Translations under genes and position numbers: made by a program | Shown here: one piece after another, positions 33,063 to 42,273 of the stretch | How the letters are laid out: each line of letters starts with the position of its first letter | Numbering within the stretch: the stretch's first letter is position 1 | NCBI GenBank assembly: GCA_002840535.1 | Contig: PHBH01000010.1 | Location: 1-64,000, forward strand | Reading direction: 5' to 3' | Length of the DNA stretch: 64,000 bases | DNA from: Deltaproteobacteria bacterium HGW-Deltaproteobacteria-15 | GTDB lineage: Bacteria; Desulfobacterota; DSM-4660; Desulfatiglandales; HGW-15 | The notes under the pieces: model-generated | Databases searched by the model: none | Told to the model about the DNA's origin: nothing | The model's input: the letters and a program-made list of their open reading frames with translations, nothing else

Positions 33063-34832
33063 ATGAAAGACGAACGCATCCCAATCAATAGGCAAACTTT
33101 GGGCAGCTTTCTTCTTGTCCTCAGGCAATTTGCAACCGCTGAAAAGGTGGGGAGAAAAGCGGTCGGGCTCTTTGCTCTTCTTATCTTTTTTCTATTCGGA
33201 CTGAATGGGTTGAATGTCCTGAACAGTTACGTGAGCCGCGACTTTATGACGGCCATCGAGTACCGCAACTATGAGGGATTCGTCCATATGGCCCTGGTCT
33301 ATATCGGTCTCTTCATCGTCATCACTCTCGTGTCGGTGACTTACAGTTACACTGAACAGCTTCTCGGACTGGTGTGGCGGGAGTGGGCCGCACAGGAATC
33401 CATCATGGGTTATGCCAACCACAGGGTGTATTACCGGCTCAAAACAAAGGGGGAGGTCGGGAATCCCGATCAGCGCATTGCTGATGACATCCGCACCTTC
33501 AGCGTCACAACCCTCTCCTTTCTTCTCATGCTGCTGAACGGCACCCTTACAGTCATTGCGTTTTCAGGTGTGTTGTGGACCATAAGTCCGAAATTGTTTA
33601 TTGTGGCTGTTCTTTATTCTGTGGCGGGCACCTTCCTTACCTTCGTCCTGGGGCGCCCGCTGGTACGGCTGAACTACGATCAGTTGGATAAAGAGGCCAA
33701 TTTTCGAGGATCCCTGATCTACCTGCGGGGAAACGCAGAATCGCTTGCGCTCTCACGAAGGGAAGGACATCTGATACAGCTCAGTTTTAAAAATCTTGGC
33801 GACCTCGCAGCCAACTTCCGCCGCATCATTGCTGTCTCCCGTAATGTGGGTTTCTTCACCACCGGCTACAACTGGCTTATCCAGATCATCCCTGCCCTGA
33901 TCGTGGCTCCGTTGTTCATCAATGGGAAGGTGGAGTTCGGTGTGATCTCCCAATCGGCCATTGCCTTCACCCATCTGCTCGGGGCTTTCTCGCTCATCGT
34001 GACCCAGTTCCAATCCATATCGTCTTATACCGCAACATCAGCGAGGCTGGCGACCCTGAAAGAGGCCTGTGAGCGAGAGGCGAACGCGGAACGGTCGAAC
34101 CCTCCCTTCTCAAAAGACGATAGCCGGATTGTCTATGAAGGTGTGACGCTTCGTTCTCCCCGCAGTGACAGGGTTCTGATCAGGAATCTCCTGATCGAGA
34201 TACCTCAAGGCAGGCGGGTGCTCGTCCGAGGCGAAGATGAAACGGCAAGATCCGCGCTTTTTCATGCTACTGCCGGACTTTGGGATGTAAGCGAAGGGAA
34301 GATCGTCCGTCCCAGGCTTGAGCAAATTCTGTTTCTGCCCGAGCTGCCCTATCTGCCTCCGGGCACGGTCCGCGAACTGCTCATGGGTCCATGGCCCGAG
34401 GAGGAAGGTTCGATGCAGAGCAACCTCGCGGCCATTCAGACCTCGGATGAAAGGATCATGGAAGCACTTGAGGCCTTGAAAATCGAATCGCTGCTGAAGG
34501 GGTTTGGGGGTATGGATAAAAGAAATCACTGGGAGAACACCCTGCCGCTGGATGACCAGCAACTCCTGGTGATCGCTCGTCTTCTGGTTACCCAACCTCG
34601 CTTCGCATTTCTGGACAGGCCGAGCACAACCCTGAATCCCGGGCAACTCGACTGGATACTGGCTCTGCTCAAGGAGCGCTCAATTACCTATGTGACATTT
34701 GAAGCCAAAGAGCGGTCCGTGAACCTGAACCATTACGATGTGGTGCTGGAATTGGAGGAGGGGGGCGCGTGGGCATGGAAACCCGTCGCGGATGCACAGA
34801 GCGAAAAGGACAAGTCGATTGCCGCGGCATAG
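33063..34832 (+). CDS. SbmA/BacA-YddA-type ABC half-transporter with degenerate ATPase domain
   Basis: 589 residues from the ATG at 33063 (33033 is also in frame). The N-terminal half has six transmembrane segments of the ABC_membrane_2 type (QFATAEKVGRKAVGLFALL, GLNGLNVLNSYVSRDFMTAI), as in YddA, BacA-related and ABCD transporters. The C-terminal half aligns as an ABC ATPase but its motifs are broken. Walker A reads GEDETARSALF (glycines and Lys lost), the signature reads LPLDDQQLLVIARLL, Walker B is FAFLDRPST with Arg for the catalytic Glu, and the His switch is absent. It is unlikely to hydrolyse ATP alone. No partner gene is adjacent. Confidence 0.88.
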   Translation: MKDERIPINRQTLGSFLLVLRQFATAEKVGRKAVGLFALLIFFLFGLNGLNVLNSYVSRDFMTAIEYRNYEGFVHMALVYIGLFIVITLVSVTYSYTEQLLGLVWREWAAQESIMGYANHRVYYRLKTKGEVGNPDQRIADDIRTFSVTTLSFLLMLLNGTLTVIAFSGVLWTISPKLFIVAVLYSVAGTFLTFVLGRPLVRLNYDQLDKEANFRGSLIYLRGNAESLALSRREGHLIQLSFKNLGDLAANFRRIIAVSRNVGFFTTGYNWLIQIIPALIVAPLFINGKVEFGVISQSAIAFTHLLGAFSLIVTQFQSISSYTATSARLATLKEACEREANAERSNPPFSKDDSRIVYEGVTLRSPRSDRVLIRNLLIEIPQGRRVLVRGEDETARSALFHATAGLWDVSEGKIVRPRLEQILFLPELPYLPPGTVRELLMGPWPEEEGSMQSNLAAIQTSDERIMEALEALKIESLLKGFGGMDKRNHWENTLPLDDQQLLVIARLLVTQPRFAFLDRPSTTLNPGQLDWILALLKERSITYVTFEAKERSVNLNHYDVVLELEEGGAWAWKPVADAQSEKDKSIAAA

Positions 34833-35181
34833 GAGTCCCAATCTTCAGTTCAGGGAGTAAGGATCCGGCTCCAGTGGGACCGGCTTTGGATTAACCCTGG
34901 AAGGGATTGATACTCAAATCCGAAGCACGAAATTCGAAATCCGAAACAATACCTAATGATCAATATTCGAATGACCAAAAAAAGACGTCGGGAGCTCTAC
35001 ATTGGGAAATTCTAAGGTTCTCGACGTGCTGAATCCCTGGTCTGTTTTGAACATTGGATCATTTGGGGGTTTTGAATTTGTTTGGAATTTCGATATTCGG
35101 ATTTCGAATTTTGCGTACAATTCATTCAGGCACAGCCAACCACCTCTGACCTGGCCCGCAGGACCAGGTTTCTAGCGGGCA
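34833..35181. other. Repeat-containing gap upstream of the discoidin hydrolase gene
   Basis: 349 bases without a gene, largely taken up by the inverted CGAAATTCGAAATCCGAA element (34928-35113). No promoter is obvious. Confidence 0.6.
34928..35113. repeat. CGAAATTCGAAATCCGAA inverted-repeat element
   Basis: CGAAATTCGAAATCCGAA (34928-34945) and TTCGGATTTCGAATTTTG (35096-35113) match as inverted arms at 17 of 18 positions; AT-rich satellites (CAATATTCGAA, GGAATTTCGATATTCGG) lie inside. It resembles a non-autonomous element of about 190 bases. Confidence 0.75.
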
Positions 35182-38100
35182 ATGAAGAAAGAAACGGAAA
35201 AACCAGCACGAAGCAGTGTGGTCCTTGACAACTTCGAAGACATCTCGGGTTGGAGCGCGTTTGCATCGGGGCAGTCGGAGCTCGTCCTTTCGCAGGATCA
35301 GGATGGAGACCGCAAAGCCATGCGGCTGGATTTCGACTTTCATGGGGGCGGCGGTTTCGTTGTGGCGCGAAAGGAGTTCCCGCTTGAAATTCCCGAGAGC
35401 TATTCCTTTTCTTTTCACATCCGCGGCACCGCGCCCAGCAATATTTTTGAATTCAAACTGGTGGACGAGTCGAACCGCAACGTCTGGCGCTACAGGGAGG
35501 ACACGTTCCATTTTCCAGCAGAGCGGCACCCCTTAAGGATTCGAAACAGCCAGATTGAGTTCGCCTGGGGACCGCAGGGAGGAGGAGTCCCGGCTAGAGC
35601 GGCGGCCATTGAATTCGTGATCGCCGCAGGGACAGGCGGAAAGGGCTCGGTATGGATCGACACGCTGTGCTTTCAGGACGACACGTATCGGTCGACTCCC
35701 CAGGTTCTGGCCTCCAGCGCTCAGCCGGATTACGATCCGCAAAACATCGTCCATCCATCCAACCGCTCCAGCTGGCGCAGCGCCGTCTCGAAAACCCCGG
35801 AGTGGCTTCTGATCGATTTTCAAGAGGAGCGTGAGTTCGGAGGGCTGGTCATCCATTGGGAGAAGGAGTTCCGGGGCAGGATATTCGATATTCGGGTTTC
35901 AGCAGATGGCCGTGCCTGGAGCACCGCGTATTCCACGACCCAAGGGGACTGTGAGCGAAGTTACATCTATCTGCCACACACGAGTTCGCGGTTTATCCGA
36001 ATCGATCTTCATCGAAGCGTCGAGGGTCGCGGATTCGGGATTCGTTCCGTCGAGGTCAAACCCCACGATTTCTCCCGCTCGGTAAATCAATTTTTTCAGA
36101 ACATAGCACGGGAACATCCGGCCGGCTGGTTTCCGAAATACCTGCTGGGAACCCAGACCTATTGGACCCCGGTGGGCACAGGCGAAGGAGAGGGGCAGGC
36201 CTTATTGAATGAGGAAGGCATGGTGGAAGTGGACAAGGGCTCCTTCTCCATCGCCCCCTTTCTTTATGCGGACGGGAGGCTGGTCACGTGGGCGGATGCA
36301 ACGCTCGGCCAGGAGTTGATGAGAGGATATCTCCCCATCCCTTCCGCCGACTGGAAAACCGAGAAAATGGTCTTGAAAACCACCGCCTTTGCCGCGCGCG
36401 AGCGGGGCAAACCCATCCTTCATGTCCGCTACCGACTTGAAAACGTGGCAGGCAGCCGACAATCGGTTACCCTCTTTGCAGCCATCCTTCCGTTTCAGGT
36501 TACCCCCACCTGGCAGAACTGGCGATCTTTCGGCGGCGTCAGCCCGATCCGCGAGTTGTCCTTTCGCGACGGGGCGGTCCATGTCAATGGTGAAAAGACG
36601 GTGATCCCCCTCACCCCTGCGGACGGATTCGGCGCGGCACCGTTTGCTGAAGGACCGATTACGAGTACGCTCATGAACGGGCGATTGCCGCAAAAGAATG
36701 AAATGAGAGACGAGTTCGGATACGGCTCCGGCGCCTTCCGGTTCGACCTGGAGTTGGAAGCCGGTTCGGCGCAGGAGGTTGTCCTCGCAATTCCCTTCGG
36801 CTTTTTCGGGGAATCGAGCGCGGATCCTGTTAAGGCTCTGTCTTCGTCTGTTTCCGCCTCCGTAAAACTGGACCGGGAGGTCAAGAGCTGGGAAGCGATC
36901 CTGGATACCGTTCAAATAACTCTGCCGTCACAGGCCCAATCCATTGTCGGTACCTTCAGGACATCAGCCGCGCATATCCTGATCAACCGGGATGGTCCCG
37001 CCCTGCATCCGGGACCGCGCCGTTATAACCGTTCCTGGATCAGGGACGGCGCTATCATGGGTGCAGCCCTGCTCCGAATCGGTCTTTCGGATCCCATTCG
37101 GGATTTCATTCGCTGGTACTCCAAGTACCAGACCGATGACGGGAACATCCCTGACTGTGTGGACAGTGAAGGCACGGAGTGGCTGCCGGAGTTTGACGCA
37201 TACGGCGAATTCATCTACGCGGTCATGGAGCATTACCGGTTCACCGGGGACAAGGGTTTTCTGGAGGAGATGTGGCCGGCATCGGCCAAAGCCCTTGCCT
37301 TTATGGAAGGGCTGCGAAGCCGGCGGCTCACGGCGGAATACAGGCGGCCGGAGAAGCGCGCATGCTATGGTCTTCTGCCCGAATCCATGAGCCACGAGGG
37401 GTACATGGCCCACCCGGTCCATGCCTTTTGGGACGATTTCTGGGGGGTGCGCGGTTTCAGGGATGCAGTTGCCATGTCTGAGATCCTTGGAGATCACGCC
37501 GAAGCGAACCGTCTGTTCACAGTCGCGGAGGGTTTCTCGGAAGATCTACGGGCGTCCCTGAAGGCTACCATTGCCAGGCACAAGATCGACTTCGTACCGG
37601 GTTCCGTGGAATTCGGGGATTTCGATCCGACAGCTACCTCCGTTGCGATCAATCTCCTGAACCAACTCGATCTCCTGCCCCCTGCCGAGACCGGAAACAC
37701 ATTCGACAAGTATCTTGCAGGATTCAGGGAGCGCGCAAGCGGCAGAGTGGACTGGAACAACTACAGCGCTTATGAGATCCGCATTATCGGCGCCCTGGTA
37801 CGGCTCGGAAGGCGGGATGAAGCGATGGAGTTGACCCGGTTTATGCTGGCAGACCGGCGGATCCCATGCTGGAACCAGTGGCCCGAGATCTCGTGGCGCG
37901 ATCCTTCAGGCCCGAGTTTCATCGGCGATCTGCCGCACACCTGGATCAGCGGGGAGTACATCCTGGCGATCCGGACCATGTTCGCCTATGAGCGGGAGGA
38001 GGATGACTCGCTTGTGATCGCTGCGGGGGTAGTTGCGGATTGGCTTGCCGACGGCTTCGAAGTTGGGGTCAAGAATCTGCCCACCTATTATGGAAAACTC

Positions 38101-38307
38101 TCTTACTTTTTATCCCGGGATTCCGGGGATACTCTTCACTTGAAGCTGGGGGCTGATCTGACCATCCCTCCGGGCGGGATCGTGGTGAAACCACCGCTGC
38201 CTGGGCCTATCCGGCAGGTCCGCGTGAAAGGGGATCTACAGAAGGAGTTCACGACCGACAGTTTCACGTGCAGGGAGTGTCCGGTAGAGGCAGTTGTGAA
38301 ATTCTAG
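35182..38307 (+). CDS. Discoidin (F5/8 type C) domain glycoside hydrolase with (alpha/alpha)6 barrel
   Basis: 1041 residues. About 1-165 form a carbohydrate-binding jelly roll (VLDNFEDISGWSAF...). About 175-295 are a discoidin/F5-8 type C domain (STPQVLASSAQPDYDPQNIV, ending SVEVKPHDF). A beta-sandwich follows, then a helical barrel of roughly 600-960 similar to GH15/GH63-like catalytic modules. Candidate acidic residues are in RSWIRDGAIMGAALL, HAFWDDFWGVRGF and TWISGEYILA. No signal peptide is visible, so it appears cytoplasmic despite its binding modules. A related function with the GH94 protein at the window end, in an oligosaccharide or glucan pathway, is plausible. Exact family and substrate are not settled. 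Confidence 0.8.
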   Translation: MKKETEKPARSSVVLDNFEDISGWSAFASGQSELVLSQDQDGDRKAMRLDFDFHGGGGFVVARKEFPLEIPESYSFSFHIRGTAPSNIFEFKLVDESNRNVWRYREDTFHFPAERHPLRIRNSQIEFAWGPQGGGVPARAAAIEFVIAAGTGGKGSVWIDTLCFQDDTYRSTPQVLASSAQPDYDPQNIVHPSNRSSWRSAVSKTPEWLLIDFQEEREFGGLVIHWEKEFRGRIFDIRVSADGRAWSTAYSTTQGDCERSYIYLPHTSSRFIRIDLHRSVEGRGFGIRSVEVKPHDFSRSVNQFFQNIAREHPAGWFPKYLLGTQTYWTPVGTGEGEGQALLNEEGMVEVDKGSFSIAPFLYADGRLVTWADATLGQELMRGYLPIPSADWKTEKMVLKTTAFAARERGKPILHVRYRLENVAGSRQSVTLFAAILPFQVTPTWQNWRSFGGVSPIRELSFRDGAVHVNGEKTVIPLTPADGFGAAPFAEGPITSTLMNGRLPQKNEMRDEFGYGSGAFRFDLELEAGSAQEVVLAIPFGFFGESSADPVKALSSSVSASVKLDREVKSWEAILDTVQITLPSQAQSIVGTFRTSAAHILINRDGPALHPGPRRYNRSWIRDGAIMGAALLRIGLSDPIRDFIRWYSKYQTDDGNIPDCVDSEGTEWLPEFDAYGEFIYAVMEHYRFTGDKGFLEEMWPASAKALAFMEGLRSRRLTAEYRRPEKRACYGLLPESMSHEGYMAHPVHAFWDDFWGVRGFRDAVAMSEILGDHAEANRLFTVAEGFSEDLRASLKATIARHKIDFVPGSVEFGDFDPTATSVAINLLNQLDLLPPAETGNTFDKYLAGFRERASGRVDWNNYSAYEIRIIGALVRLGRRDEAMELTRFMLADRRIPCWNQWPEISWRDPSGPSFIGDLPHTWISGEYILAIRTMFAYEREEDDSLVIAAGVVADWLADGFEVGVKNLPTYYGKLSYFLSRDSGDTLHLKLGADLTIPPGGIVVKPPLPGPIRQVRVKGDLQKEFTTDSFTCRECPVEAVVKF

Positions 38308-38320
38308 CGGTTGTAGGCGA

Positions 38321-38412
38321 TAACCCCTCCCGACCTCCCCTTAATCTAAGGGGAGGAGAGGTATAAGATAGACTCCCCCTCTTAATTTAAGAGGGGGTCG
38401 GGGGGGAGTTAT
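38321..38412. repeat. TAACCCCTCCCG MITE-like element, full copy 1
   Basis: 92 bases with imperfect terminal inverted repeats (TAACCCCTCCCGACC and GGTCGGGGGGGAGTTA) enclosing two perfect 10-bp hairpins: CCTCCCCTTA-ATC-TAAGGGGAGG and CCCCCTCTTA-ATT-TAAGAGGGGG. It lies between two convergent genes and may stop transcription from both. Relatives: 44487-44615 and 19138-19174. Confidence 0.88.
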
Positions 38413-38419
38413 CAATTTC

Positions 38420-39523
38420 TCAATCGACCCGAAACCGCTTGATCGTCTCCTCCGGAATCTCCAGCCCCAGCCCGGGTTTTTGCGGCGGCAGCATGCAGCC
38501 GTCCTTTATCTCAGCGGGCTCCGCAAATGCAGCAGCTATCCACGGCATGTATTCGATGGGGGCTGAACTCATGACGCCGCAGGCGACCTGTATCGTGCTT
38601 TCCATCATATGGTGCGGCGCTACCGGCAGCTGGGCCACCTCGGCCATGGTTGCCACCTTGACCATCTCCGTGATTCCCCCCACTCGAACAATGTCCGGCT
38701 GCAGGATGTCGGACGCGTTGGCGCGGATATAGGCGTCGAACTCGAAGCGCGAGCCAAGCGTTTCTCCCATGGCAATGGGGATATCCAATGCGGCCGCGAG
38801 TCGGGCATGACCGGGAATGTCCTCGCAAAGAAGCGGTTCTTCGAACCACGCGATGCCGAGCTGTTCGAGCTCGCGGCCCACTCGCAACGCCGTCGGGAAA
38901 TCCCATTTCTGGTTAGCGTCCACTGCAATCCAGACATCGTCGCCCAGCGCCTTTCGGACCTCTCTGACCCGGTCGATGTCGACCTTAGGATTCTCATGGC
39001 CGATTTTCATCTTCACGCCCATCATGCCCTGCGCCAGATACTCCTCAAACGCCTTTACCATTTCGGCCACGCTCATATACAACCAACCGCCGTCGGACCC
39101 GTAACACGGGGCGCTTTCGCGGCAGCCGCCGAGGAGCTTGTATATCGGTAGTCCTGCGATTTTTCCCTTGATGTCCCAAAGAGCCAGATCCACGGCCGAC
39201 TGGGCCTGGGTAACCAATCCACGGCGGCCCACCGTTTGCAGGCGTCGATAGAGCTTATGCCATAGCCGTTCGTTATCGAGAGCATCCTCGCCGATCAACA
39301 GCGGCGCAAAATCGTCCCGGAGGACACACCTCGTTGCGGTATCGCCTCCCAGCAGGCTCCAGGAGTATCCGAGCCCCCGGGTCCCGTCTTCGGTCGTGAT
39401 GAACACGACCGGCATATTGATGCGACCGACCGGACCGCCTTTTATTCCACCGGACGACCCGGATTGCATCGGGCGTGGCAGAGGCATACGCAACAATTCT
39501 GCTCTCACTTCGGTAATACGCAT
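38420..39523 (-). CDS. Mandelate racemase/muconate lactonizing enzyme-family protein (enolase superfamily)
   Basis: 367 residues from the ATG at 39523 (AAGGAAA site eight bases before); an in-frame start at 39583 is unlikely. It is an enolase-superfamily enzyme of the MR/MLE type. The base-carrying strand reads GVKMKIGHE, metal ligands are Asp in IAVDANQKW, Glu in WFEEPLL and Glu in AMGETLGS, and PVAPHHMMES comes near the end. It would abstract the alpha proton of a hydroxy-carboxylate, giving racemisation or dehydration of a sugar diacid such as tartrate, galactarate or a relative. It is the last gene of the TtuC-TctBAC operon, which supports a hydroxydiacid substrate. Confidence 0.88.
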   Translation of the reverse strand: MRITEVRAELLRMPLPRPMQSGSSGGIKGGPVGRINMPVVFITTEDGTRGLGYSWSLLGGDTATRCVLRDDFAPLLIGEDALDNERLWHKLYRRLQTVGRRGLVTQAQSAVDLALWDIKGKIAGLPIYKLLGGCRESAPCYGSDGGWLYMSVAEMVKAFEEYLAQGMMGVKMKIGHENPKVDIDRVREVRKALGDDVWIAVDANQKWDFPTALRVGRELEQLGIAWFEEPLLCEDIPGHARLAAALDIPIAMGETLGSRFEFDAYIRANASDILQPDIVRVGGITEMVKVATMAEVAQLPVAPHHMMESTIQVACGVMSSAPIEYMPWIAAAFAEPAEIKDGCMLPPQKPGLGLEIPEETIKRFRVD

Positions 39524-39617
39524 GATATTTTTCCTTGTATCAATCCATGTATTAAATTCTATTCGGGTTGATCTGTGTTTCAACAGGGTCCAGTTCGCCT
39601 ATCGATCGGCGGGTCGT

Positions 39618-39667
39618 TGGTGGCGGGTTGCAGGTTGAAACCACCATCCACCCGCAACCCGCCACCA
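39618..39667. promoter_or_regulatory. 14-bp hairpin between tctC and the enolase-superfamily gene
   Basis: GGTGGCGGGTTGC (39619-39631) and GCAACCCGCCACC (39654-39666) pair perfectly, with a further T-A pair outside, around a 22-base loop. On the minus-strand transcript it lies between tctC and the enzyme gene, where it may lower downstream expression or protect the receptor mRNA. Confidence 0.6.
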
Positions 39668-39674
39668 GCCAATG

Positions 39675-40643
39675 TTACTTCTTCAGTCGCCCCAGTTCCT
39701 TCATGATCGCTTCATACTCGACCATCTTCTTCTTCACCAGTGCCGTGGAGGCCTCAGGACCCAGGAACTCCGTCTTGAAGCCGTTCTGATCCATCTTCTT
39801 CCTGACCTCCGGGTCTTTCATGGTTTTGTCAAATGCCTCAGCCAGGTACTTGATGATATTGTCCGGTGTTCCCGGAGGAGCGGCAACACCTCTGTAGGCC
39901 CCCTCCACCACATCGTAGCCCAGTTCCCTGAAGGTCGGCACGTCGGGGATGACTTCCATCCTCTGCTCCGAGGCCATGGCCAGGAACCGGAACTTCTCCT
40001 TGTACTGGACTACCATTGGGGAATAGGACATGAGCGCCGTCACATGGCCTCCCAGGAGGGCGGGGACGGCCGAACCGGTCCCGGCGAAAGGAACGTATGT
40101 CAGCTTGACCCCGGCAACCTTGCTGAGCATGGCCGTACCCAGATCGTTTGCAGACGAGGTGGCGCTGCCCCCTACCGTGACAACACCGGCGGGCTGGCTC
40201 TTCGCATAGTCGATGAAATCCTTGAGTGTCTTGAAGGGGCTGTCATTTCTGACCATCAGGACATCCGGGGTCTGCTGAAAGAAATAGATTTGCTTCAGGT
40301 CCAGGGTCTTGTACCCGGCATTGCTCATTTCCATGGGCTGGAGAATTGTGTGGGGCAGATTGTGACCTGCGATGGTATACCCGTCGGGCTTGCTCTGGAC
40401 CAACTCCGACCAGCCGAGGGCGCCCCCGCCTCCGATCTTGTACGTGATGATGACATCCTGACCGAAATACTTCTTCAAGGGCTGTTCCTGAAATCTGGCG
40501 GTGATGTCCGACTCTCCTCCGGGATTGAAGCAGATGACGTAGGTGAGACGTTTTGTCGGATAGTCCGCTGCACCGGCTGCGCCGCCCCAGACCATGGCAA
40601 GCGTGGCAAAAAGGACGATAAAACCGATGGCAATCTTTTTCAT
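39675..40643 (-). CDS. tctC: TctC/Bug-family extracytoplasmic solute receptor
   Basis: 322 residues from the ATG at 40643 (AGGAGGAAAGG site); the longer frame upstream is encoded by a dispersed repeat. Signal peptide MKKIAIGFIVLFATLAMVWG ends near AGAADYP, then the Bug motif YPTKRLTYVICFNPGGESD, with GGALGWSELVQSKPDGYTI and AVPALLGGHVTALMSY. It is the periplasmic binding protein for the TctAB pair encoded upstream in the operon, probably for the hydroxydiacid used by the flanking enzymes. Confidence 0.93.
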   Translation of the reverse strand: MKKIAIGFIVLFATLAMVWGGAAGAADYPTKRLTYVICFNPGGESDITARFQEQPLKKYFGQDVIITYKIGGGGALGWSELVQSKPDGYTIAGHNLPHTILQPMEMSNAGYKTLDLKQIYFFQQTPDVLMVRNDSPFKTLKDFIDYAKSQPAGVVTVGGSATSSANDLGTAMLSKVAGVKLTYVPFAGTGSAVPALLGGHVTALMSYSPMVVQYKEKFRFLAMASEQRMEVIPDVPTFRELGYDVVEGAYRGVAAPPGTPDNIIKYLAEAFDKTMKDPEVRKKMDQNGFKTEFLGPEASTALVKKKMVEYEAIMKELGRLKK

Positions 40644-40709
40644 ACCTTTCCTCCTGCTGAAAATGGTTTGGATTCTAATGTTCTGTTTTGCTCTTTGCTG
40701 TTCCTTTGA

Positions 40710-40752
40710 CATCGGACATTCTTCATTGGACATTCTGCGGTTCGACTTTCTA
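40710..40752. repeat. GGACATTCTGCGGTT dispersed repeat, copy 3
   Basis: Contains GACATCGGACATTCTTCATT and GGACATTCTGCGGTTCGAC, the second nearly identical to 22139-22157. It fills the gap between tctA and tctC up to the tctA stop codon. Confidence 0.7.
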
Positions 40753-42261
40753 GTACTCGACATCTTCCGCAGCGACCACAAGACTTCTCGACCGCACCTG
40801 GACCCAGATTCCCCAGCCGACGGAGAGGATGGCAAGCCCCATGAACACGGCGGAAATGGGGCGGGTGAAAAATATCAGAGGCGATCCCCGCGAAATGAGC
40901 AGCGACTGCCCCATGGCGGTCTCCAGCATCTGTGCCAGGACGCTCGCCAGGACCATGGGTGCAATAGGGAATCCGAGTTTCCGCATGAGATACCCAACCA
41001 CCCCGAAGATGAGCATGACCCACACGTCATAGGACAGAAACCGTATGCTGTAGGTCCCCACCACCGAACAGAAGACAATCATCGGCCCCAGGATATAGAA
41101 GGGGATTCTGACGATCTTGGCCCACATCCCTACCAGAGGCAGATTGAGGAACAGGAGCATGGCATTGCCGATATACATGCTGGCAATGACCGCCCAGACA
41201 AATTCAGGATTCGTCTTGAAGAGCATGGGGCCGGGCTGGAGCCCGTACATCATGAGCCCCCCGAGGAGAACCGCCATCGAGGGCGCGGTGGGAAGCCCGA
41301 ACGAGAAGAGCGGGACGAATCCGGCGGTGGAGGTGGCATTGTTCGCACCTTCCGGAGCGGCAACCCCCTCGATCGCACCCTTCCCAAACTGCTCAGGATG
41401 CTTGGAGACCCGCTTTTCCAGATCATATGCCACAAACGTCGTGACGGACGGCGCGCATCCGGGGAGGAGTCCCAGCAGGAAGCCGACCCCGGTACAACGG
41501 AGCATCGTCCATTTGCACCGATTGATATCGGACCAGGTCGGCATCCAGTTGCCTATTTCGAACTCACTGATGGCCTTGATCCGCTGCTCCACGTTGATCA
41601 TCACCTCGCTGATCGCAAAGAGCCCCACTATGACACTGATGAAATCCACCCCGCCCAGCAGCCGGGGAAATCCAAAAGTGAGCCGGGCGGATCCGGTAAG
41701 AGGGTCCTGGCCGATCAGTGCCGCCCCGAGCCCGATGGCCATGGCGATCACCCCCTTCAGCAGGGCACGGCCGGAGAGGCTGATGACCAGGCTTAACCCG
41801 AAGAACATCAGGGCGAAATACTCGGGCGGGCCGAAGACCACCGCGAAATTGGCCAGCATCGGCGCAAAGAAGGTAAGGGCGATCACACCAATTGTTCCAG
41901 CGACAAACGAGGAGATGGCCGAAATGGCCAGGGCCGGACCGGCTCTTCCCTGCTTGGCCATCTCATATCCGTCCATGGCCGTAGGAACCGAGGAAGCCTC
42001 GCCCGGGATATTGACAACGATCGCGGTCGTCGATCCCCCGTACATGGCGCCGTAATAAATGGCCGCCATCATGATGATCGCGGAAGTGGGGGGCAGAACA
42101 GTGGTCAGGGGCAGCAGGATCGCAATTCCGGAGACCGGTCCGATGCCGGGGAGTACCCCGACCAGCGTCCCGATGAAGCAACCGAGCAATGCCCAGAGAA
42201 TATTCTGGAAGGAAAGGGCGGTTGCAAATCCTTGCATCAGATAACCCCAGGAAAAATCCAT
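40750..42261 (-). CDS. tctA: Tripartite tricarboxylate transporter large subunit TctA
   Basis: 503 residues with about twelve transmembrane segments and the TctA motifs GTLVGVLPGIGPVSGIAILLP, split here by several hydrophobic segments, YGAMYGGSTTAIVVNIPGEA and EGVAAPEGANNATSTAGFVP. It is the channel of the second TTT importer. The last codons run into a dispersed repeat. A MITE-like insertion separates it from tctB upstream. Confidence 0.95.
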   Translation of the reverse strand: MDFSWGYLMQGFATALSFQNILWALLGCFIGTLVGVLPGIGPVSGIAILLPLTTVLPPTSAIIMMAAIYYGAMYGGSTTAIVVNIPGEASSVPTAMDGYEMAKQGRAGPALAISAISSFVAGTIGVIALTFFAPMLANFAVVFGPPEYFALMFFGLSLVISLSGRALLKGVIAMAIGLGAALIGQDPLTGSARLTFGFPRLLGGVDFISVIVGLFAISEVMINVEQRIKAISEFEIGNWMPTWSDINRCKWTMLRCTGVGFLLGLLPGCAPSVTTFVAYDLEKRVSKHPEQFGKGAIEGVAAPEGANNATSTAGFVPLFSFGLPTAPSMAVLLGGLMMYGLQPGPMLFKTNPEFVWAVIASMYIGNAMLLFLNLPLVGMWAKIVRIPFYILGPMIVFCSVVGTYSIRFLSYDVWVMLIFGVVGYLMRKLGFPIAPMVLASVLAQMLETAMGQSLLISRGSPLIFFTRPISAVFMGLAILSVGWGIWVQVRSRSLVVAAEDVEY

Positions 42262-42273
42262 ACCCTCCTCCTA

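Noticed and set aside
38321..38412. Classical bidirectional terminator
   Set aside because: Two stable hairpins are present but neither has a U-tract; the shared ends with other loci show it is a dispersed element first, whatever its effect on transcription.
40594..41796. 400-residue plus-strand frame opposite the second tctA
   Set aside because: Composition rich in His, Asp, Arg and Gly without any motif; tctA on the other strand explains the openness.
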